Below, piece by piece: positions 58,398-64,000 of a stretch of DNA of 64,000 nt. The notes beneath the pieces were generated by a model, which made no database searches, was not told the origin of the DNA, and saw only the letters and a list, made by a program, of their open reading frames with translations. Positions within the stretch are counted from its first letter, which is position 1. Each line of letters opens with the position of its first letter. The stretch lies in contig CALSSN010000018.1 in the NCBI GenBank assembly GCA_943789025.1, positions 25,997-89,996 on the forward strand, read 5' to 3'. The stretch comes from an uncultured Verrucomicrobiales bacterium (lineage in GTDB: Bacteria; Verrucomicrobiota; Verrucomicrobiia; Verrucomicrobiales; DEV007). Both the position numbers and the translations under genes were made by a program.

Positions 58398-59427
58398 TCA
58401 CCCGAAGACCTCGACCCTCAGGTCGCGCAGCACCCGCAGCTCTCCCCACTCGCCCGCCCCGCATCCCACGGGCACCGGTCTTCCGAGCCGTCCCGTAGCG
58501 GTCGCGGTGCCGCTCGAAGGCCGAGTCCACAAACTCCCTGCTCCCGAAAATTCCACCGTCGCAGAAGTACCGCACCCGGCACCGCAACGCCTGCCAGAGC
58601 GGCAGCCGACCGCCACCGGACATCTCCCGCAGTGCCTCCTCCTGCGAGAACCCCGGCTTGGCCGCCGAGCCATCCGCCTTCTCCCCGCGCTCGAACCCGA
58701 CCCCGTAGAGGAGCCTGCGGTATTCCGCCCCCACCTGCCGCCAGCCCGGGGGTCTCGCCAGTTTCCCGTCCGGATCGAGCGCCAACGCGAGCCCCCTGCG
58801 CGCGATCGCACGCCCCGCGCAAGCCTCGCCATAGCCCGAGTAGGTGTAGTCCGCCGGGTCGTCCACGATCCCCGCCCGCACCGGGTTGAGGTCGATGTAG
58901 GCCGCCATCGTCAGCAGCGCCTCCTCCGTGTCGCCCACCAGCACCGACTTGAAGCGGTCCTCCCAGAGCGTCCCCCTGCGCCCCTCTTTGCGGTTATACC
59001 ACTGCGTGAAGCGCTGCTTAAGATCCTTCATGAACAGGTCGAGCCGGCCGCGCCTTTGGAGGAACCCCGCGCGGATCTGCGCCTTCTTCTCCGCGAAGCC
59101 CCACTCGTCGCAGTTGGCCAGTTCCAGGGCCAGCCCCCTGGCATGCTCCGCCCCGAAGAGCGGGCGCACCATTTCCACGAGTTCCGCATCAGAGACCTCC
59201 TCCGAGGGCTTCAAATCATCGGTATCGGGGACCCGCAGAAGAAGGTGAAAGTGGTTGGACATCAGAGAGTAGGTGATTACCCGGACACCCATCATCCGCT
59301 CAAGACCTCGCATCACCCTCCGGAAGTAGCGCTTCTCGATATCCCCAAAAATAAACCGCCCATCCACCACCCGGGACATGCAGTGGTAGTGGGAGGTTCC
59401 CGGTTCGATGAGGCGTGCCTGACGCAT
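58398..59427 (-). CDS. REP-associated tyrosine transposase (RAYT), frameshifted as written
   Basis: Y1/HUH-family transposase of the RAYT type, a single-strand DNA nickase that acts on palindromic REP sequences. It begins MRQARLIEPGTSHYHCMSRV. The metal-binding HUH motif is MSNHFHLLL, the catalytic Tyr lies in FTQWYNRKEGRRGTLWE, and RFKSVLVGDTEE and LTMAAYIDLNPVRAG follow, all typical. The natural C-terminus, GEWGELRVLRDLRVEVFG, is reached only by leaving the frame near 58453-58455, where removing one base from CCC restores a 342-residue protein ending at 58398. As written, the frame runs on to 58228 with unrelated Pro-rich sequence. A matching palindrome lies 46 bases upstream of its start. 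Confidence 0.85.
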
Positions 59428-59472
59428 GTCCAAACCCTGCCATCCTTCAGCAACACCTGCAACCCCATTTAT

Positions 59473-59497
59473 AATAAAAGGTCTGTCCCTTTATTGT
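59473..59497. repeat. REP-like palindrome, copy 1
   Basis: AATAAAAGGTCTGTCCCTTT followed by ATTGT is an imperfect palindrome (AATAAA-GG / CC-TTTATT). Its reverse complement matches 60104-60128 at 24 of 25 bases. It lies just upstream of the RAYT gene and directly adjoins the IS4-type remnant, so it is a good candidate for the RAYT's DNA target. Confidence 0.75.
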
Positions 59498-60076
59498 ACG
59501 GAGACCCTCTGCGAGCACCCGTGGGAGCAGGGCGACGCGGTCAACAACGGCGTCGTCTCCGACCGCGAGGTCTCCACCAGCCAGGGGGTGAGCGTGCGCC
59601 AGGTCATCTACACCGATCCCGCCACCGGCAGGGAGTTCACCTTCATCACGAACCTTCCCAGATCGATCCCACCAGGCGTGATCGCCCAGCTCTACCGGAT
59701 GCGCTGGGATGCGGAGAAAGTTTTCGACGAACTCAAGAACAAGCTCGGCGAGAAAAAGGGCTGGGCGTCCTCCCCGAATGCCAAAGCGATGCAGGCGTCC
59801 TTCCTCTGCATGGCCCACAACCTGATCGAGGTCGAATCCCTCCGGCTGGAGAGGGAGCACGACGTGAAAAACGTCGCCGAACACAAACGGAAAAAGAAGC
59901 GGCTGGCAAAGGAGAGAAAGAAGGCCAAGGAGCCGCTTCCAGAACTCTATGTGAGGCTCCAGCGTCTCACGCAACACTCAGTAAAGCTCATCCGCTGGAT
60001 ACGATACCACCTCTGGAAAGAGACTTCACTGGAGGAAGCCCTGCCGCAGCTACGCACCCTCTACGCGAAATTGTGA
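59498..60076 (+). pseudogene. C-terminal half of an IS4-type DDE transposase
   Basis: The frame from about 59498 (ETLCEHPWEQG) to 60076 encodes 192 residues that match the C-terminal part of IS4-family transposases. The IS4 signature Y-2-R-3-E-6-K is exact in YRMRWDAEKVFDELK, so the catalytic Glu is present, but both catalytic Asp residues and the N-terminal half are absent. The remaining part is helical and very basic (HKRKKKRLAKERKKAKE). The frame stays open upstream only because it reads through the palindrome. It cannot be an active transposase. It lies exactly between two inverted copies of the REP-like palindrome, opposite in direction to the RAYT gene. Confidence 0.8.
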
Positions 60077-60103
60077 GCAGGAACTTTGGACACCGTTCTC
60101 CAC

Positions 60104-60130
60104 ACAATAAAGGGTCAGACCTTTTATTGT
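60104..60130. repeat. REP-like palindrome, copy 2 (inverted)
   Basis: ACAATAAAGGGTCAGACC followed by TTTTATTGT. It is the inverted partner of the copy at 59473-59497 (24 of 25 bases) and is itself palindromic (ACAATAAA / TTTATTGT ends). It ends the stretch that carries the IS4-type remnant. 60131-60261 shows nothing recognisable. Confidence 0.75.
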
Positions 60131-60261
60131 GTTTTGGTTCACTCCTTACTGAAGTTCCGCTTTTGCGACATTCGCGACCATTCGCGTTCATTGGCGGGCA
60201 ACTCCTCGTCTGTCCGGACCAGAGCGCGTCATTCTGACTAGCTGGAAAAAAATGACAGGTT

Positions 60262-63200
60262 TTGCTGGCCGGGGCGGGGATTTTCTGCTTTCTTGGTCCC
60301 TGTAAAATCCCGATTCGATGCAAAAACGCCCTGCAGGAACACGTTCCATGCCGGCGGGCGCGGTCCTTTCCGGCCGCCGCTCCGGCGGGTGCATTGTGGG
60401 TGGCGGTGGTGCTGGGGTTGATGCTGGTTGGCGCCGAGACCGCGCAAGCGGCGCCGTTGACCTGGAGCGGCACCACCGACGGTGACTGGAACGACGCGAC
60501 CAACTGGGGCGGCAGCGGCCCGCCCACCAATGGCGACGACCTGATCTTCAGCGGCACCTCCAACGCCACGACCAACAACGACCTGGCCGCCGGTACTGAC
60601 ATCGCCGGTATCCAGTTCACCAACTCGGGCAATGGCCAAAATTTCACCCTCGCCGGCAACGCGATCGACCTGACCGGCAACATCACCACCACCGCCCCCG
60701 CCGCGAATAATACCGACCTGCTTGATACCATCTCGCTGAACATGCAGCTCACCGGTGGTGACCGGACTTTCACCACCAATCTGTTTGATGGCAATGACAG
60801 GCACGACATCGACGTCTCCGGCGTCATCAGCGAGGACGGTTCGGCGCGCTCACTGATCAAGGAGGGCTCCAGTTTCTTATACCTCACCGGCGCCAACACC
60901 TACACGGGTGCCACCACGATCAACGGCGGCAGGCTGTATCTGGGCCGTAACACTACGACTGGAACGCTGGACACCGCCAGCGCGATCAGCATCGCCAGCG
61001 GCGCGAGCTTTCGAAATCTGGCGGAGCAATGACGTCACCCAGGGCACCGATTTCAGCGGCGCGGCGATCACCGGCGATGGTCAACTCCGAAAATCCGGCG
61101 GCGGCACCCTGATCCTCAATACCGCCAACAACTACACCGGCGGCACGTTCATCAACCGTTCCCCGGTTCGGATTGAAGACGATGATGCCCTGGGCACCGG
61201 CGCGGTTACGCTTTGGCAAACCAGTGCGCGGTTGCAGCTCGTGGACGGGATCACCCTGGATAACAACATAACTATTGTCAATAATGGCAATGGCGAAGTT
61301 CATCGAATTGCTCAGTGGCACTGCGACCATTTCCTCCAGTTCGACGATCACGACGCACGAGACCGCTGGCACCAACGCGCGGTTCACGGCGTCGGGCGGG
61401 GGCACCTTGACTCATGGACGCGCAGATCACCGGAGGCGGCGGCACCGTCCGCTTCCATGGGGGGGGGCACGGCGATCCTCACGAACCCGGCTCAACAACT
61501 TCACTGGTCTGACCTGGGTGCTCAGTCAGACGGACCCTCCAAGTCAATGACGGCGCTGCCTTGAGCAACACCTCCCTGATCCTCGATGACAGGGTACCAA
61601 TGGCCGAGCTGCGCCTGGCCGACGGCGTCACCATCGATAGAAATATCCGGTATCGACGGCGAATGGCAACATCAAGGAGATCGCAGTCCTCGACCGGCGG
61701 CACCGCCACGATTACCGGCGGGATCGACATCCGGGAGACAGGCCCCGTGCACTTCCAACACTCACATCTCCCTTCTCGACCGCGGTTCCCAGCTGACGAT
61801 CGACGGCGTGATCGGCAGCACCGCCACTGGCACCGCGGGGATCGAACAGCAGAGCGGCAACGGCACGCTCGTCCTCACCGCCAACAATACCTTCCTCGGC
61901 GAGAGCCGGATCGCCGGCACCGGCGCCACGATGCGCCTCGAGGACAGCGGGGCGCTGGGGGACGCCACCGCCACCCTGCGGATGCGGGCCTCCGACAGCA
62001 CGCTCGACCTCGCCAACGGGATCAACGTCGGCAACACTCTGGGTATCAATAACGCGGGCGGCAACAAGACGCTGCATGGTCGACGACAGCGCGGCCACCT
62101 CCTTCGCCGCCACCTACAGCGGTAACATCGCCGTCACTGAAGCGGGTGCCGGCTTCTTCGACCTCCTCGCCGGCGTCGACGATACCCTGACGATCAGCGG
62201 GGATATTTCCGGAACCGGAGCCGCTGGAATTACCAATATCGGCACCGGGACCGTGATCCTCGAGGGCGCCAACTCCTACACCGGCGCCACCACCGTCAGC
62301 GCCGGCGAACTCGTCCTCTCCGGCTCCGGCGCCGCCAATCACCGATCGGCCACCACCGTCGAGAGCGGCGCGACGCTCTCCTTTACCAGCACAGGGAACG
62401 TCAATAACACGCAGGCAGGCAGGTCAATCGTCCTGCAAGACGGTTCGACCCTGCAGAACACCAACGCCAACAACTTACGTGTTTTAGGCGCCGCGGGCGG
62501 TGGTACCACGGTCGATACCGGGGCCAGTGTCATCATCAATCACACAAGTAATGCAGGCGCTAACAGGATTCTACCTGGACGATGGACTCAAAAGCACGGG
62601 AGCGGACACGACCGCCACGGTGACGATCAATGCGACCAACGCCGGCAACGGGGTGAACTTGCGCAACAACAACACCACCTTCGCCGGAACCCTGATCGTT
62701 AACGGCATCGCCAGTGCGACCGAAGGTGCCGGCAGCGGCATCGGGGTCGCCGGCAACACCACGGGGCTGCAGAACGCGGACATTCAACTCAATGGCACCA
62801 TGGAGCTGAAGAGATCCTCACGAGCAATCGCACTCAGTTGGGCCAACGAGTGGTAGCGCTGCGCAGCACCTTCCAGATGGGGGCTCTGAGCGGAAGCGGT
62901 GTCATGGTCGGTAACAATAGGACAGCAGGCGGCACGGCATTGGTCACCCTCGGCAATACCGACAACGACGGCACCTTCTCCGGCGTGATCGCCGACGGCG
63001 TCAACAACACCACCAGCATTACCAAGGCCGGTGGTGGTATCCAGACCTTCTCCGGCGCCAACACCTACACCGGGACCACCACCGTCAATGACGGCACGCT
63101 GAGTCTGGGCGGCAGCGGCGCCACCCTCGGTGGCTCGATAGCCACCAGCTCGCTCACCACCGTGGCCAGCGGTGCAACCCTGGCCGGTTCCGGCACCACC

Positions 63201-64000
63201 GGTGCCCTGACCATTGCTGCCGGCGGCTTCCACAAGCCCGGCCAGAGCCCGGGAATTACTGCTTCTGGAGACTACACGCTTAACGGCGATCTGGAAATCG
63301 AAGTCGATGACTCCTTTACCGGCGGATCGCCCACTGCCGGCACGGATTTCGACCAGGTTGACGTGACCGGCACGGTGACCCTGAACTCCGGCACCTCGAC
63401 GCTTTCTCCGTTGGAATTCGTTAACGGCGGTGGCTTTGATCCCGACTTCGGCACGGTTTTCTCGATCATCAACAACGACGGAGCCGATGCCGTGAGCGGC
63501 ACCTTCAGCAACTTTGCCGACGGCGCTGATGCGATCACCATCGATAGCCACACCCTGAAAGTCTATTACAATGCCGACGGCGGCGGAGACGGTAACTGCA
63601 ATGACGTGGTGCTCGTCAATGCAACCGGCCCGGCCACCGAACTGTATGTCGACGCGGACTTTACTGGCTGGCGTGGTTGACGGCAACCAGGAAGCGGCTG
63701 GCACTCAGCAGGCCTTCTTTGGCTGGATGCCTTCACCACCACCGGCCATGCCTTTGCCGCGCATGTCGGAGACCTTCAACGGCACGCTGACCCTCAATGC
63801 GCGACAACACCACATACGACGTCGACCTCGACAGCGGCCAATGCCGGCACCGTGACCGTCAACCTGGTGGCCGACACCGACGAGAGTGTCAACGACGTCA
63901 CCATCGGCACCCTGACCGGAGCCGCCGGCGACTCGATCGTGCTCAACTCGGAGGGCGCCGTGCAACGGCAACCTGATCGTGGAGGATGGCACATTCGGTG
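60262..64000 (+). pseudogene. Large autotransporter-type beta-strand-repeat surface protein, many frameshifts, 3' end outside window
   Basis: Repeated segments such as GANTYTGATTINGGRLYL, TANNYTGGTF, GANSYTGATTVSAGELVLSG and GANTYTGTTTVNDGTLSLGG are typical of the passenger-associated repeats that build beta-helical surface proteins. A signal-like stretch (ALWVAVVLGLMLVGAETAQA) precedes APLTWSGTTDGDWNDATNWGG, the usual mature start. The repeats occur in all three frames: about 60262-61015, 61018-61290, 61290-61400, then short pieces, 61860-62080, 62080-62560, 62570-62810, 62840-63675 and on to the window end, implying about eight or more indels. A nine-G run lies at 61459-61467. ATG 60318 could be the real start if one more indel lies after it. 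Either a decaying gene or poor consensus. Confidence 0.8.

Noticed and set aside
58333..60237. Long plus-strand frame of 634 codons over the RAYT gene
   Set aside because: It is Pro/Arg-rich and lies opposite a clear HUH transposase, then crosses the palindromes; composition is that of a GC-rich antisense shadow.

Overview
The window looks like chromosomal DNA from a member of the PVC superphylum, most likely Verrucomicrobiota and probably marine. This rests on gene content rather than on any search. There is a Gram-negative lipid A block that uses LpxI, a membrane-bound-dehydrogenase/haem protein of the PVC type, a Tat-exported Gfo/Idh/MocA oxidoreductase, eight secreted formylglycine sulfatases, and a long autotransporter-type beta-strand-repeat protein. 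Class and genus cannot be fixed from this.

Layout. 1-7735: rpoB (5' end outside the window) and rpoC on the plus strand. 8042-12303, minus strand: rpmI-rplT, a strong terminator, then pheS-pheT. 12466-19797, minus strand: five consecutive exported sulfatases joined by 4-base overlaps or gaps of only 1-4 bases, lying between the ribosomal protein genes and the lipid A genes. 19914-22859, minus strand: lpxI, a GnnA-like oxidoreductase and lpxB. 23068-30046, plus strand: the complete F1Fo ATP synthase set atpB-E-F-H-A-G-D-C, with a perfect TGTGA-N6-TCACA palindrome at its head. 30145-40015: mixed housekeeping genes (phospholipase D-like protein, DEAD-box helicase, HtrA/Deg protease, an Ala-rich lipoprotein, holA, a TauE/SafE half-protein, a DEDD exonuclease, a GYF/RDD membrane protein, an SprT-like protein, cysE). 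40160-57915, plus strand: a sulfated-polysaccharide degradation region with a Tat oxidoreductase, a fusion of PVC haem protein with SGNH and ThuA domains, three more sulfatases (one fused to an esterase), a secreted protein with an EAP repeat, and an SGNH-GH95 fusion enzyme. 58398-60130: a REP-associated tyrosine transposase (RAYT) gene, two inverted copies of a palindrome, and the C-terminal half of an IS4-type transposase between them. 60262-64000: the start of a very large beta-strand-repeat surface protein, broken by many frameshifts.

How the parts work together. The polysaccharide genes suggest outer-membrane or periplasmic breakdown of a sulfated, acylated, fucose-containing glycan such as fucoidan. 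Sulfatases would remove sulfate, the esterase/SGNH domains would remove acyl groups, GH95 would release L-fucose (or L-galactose), and the oxidoreductase and haem proteins may oxidise released sugars. No formylglycine-generating enzyme, sugar transporter or regulator is present in the window.

Caveat. Five genes (the lipoprotein, holA, one sulfatase, GH95 and the RAYT) are each broken by exactly one base, and each break can be placed in a short homopolymer run; each becomes a full-length frame when that base is corrected. The last gene has many such breaks. Consensus sequencing errors are therefore a serious alternative to real gene decay. I did not find a clearly unprecedented system; the best candidates for novelty are the multi-enzyme fusions and the palindrome-bracketed transposase remnant.
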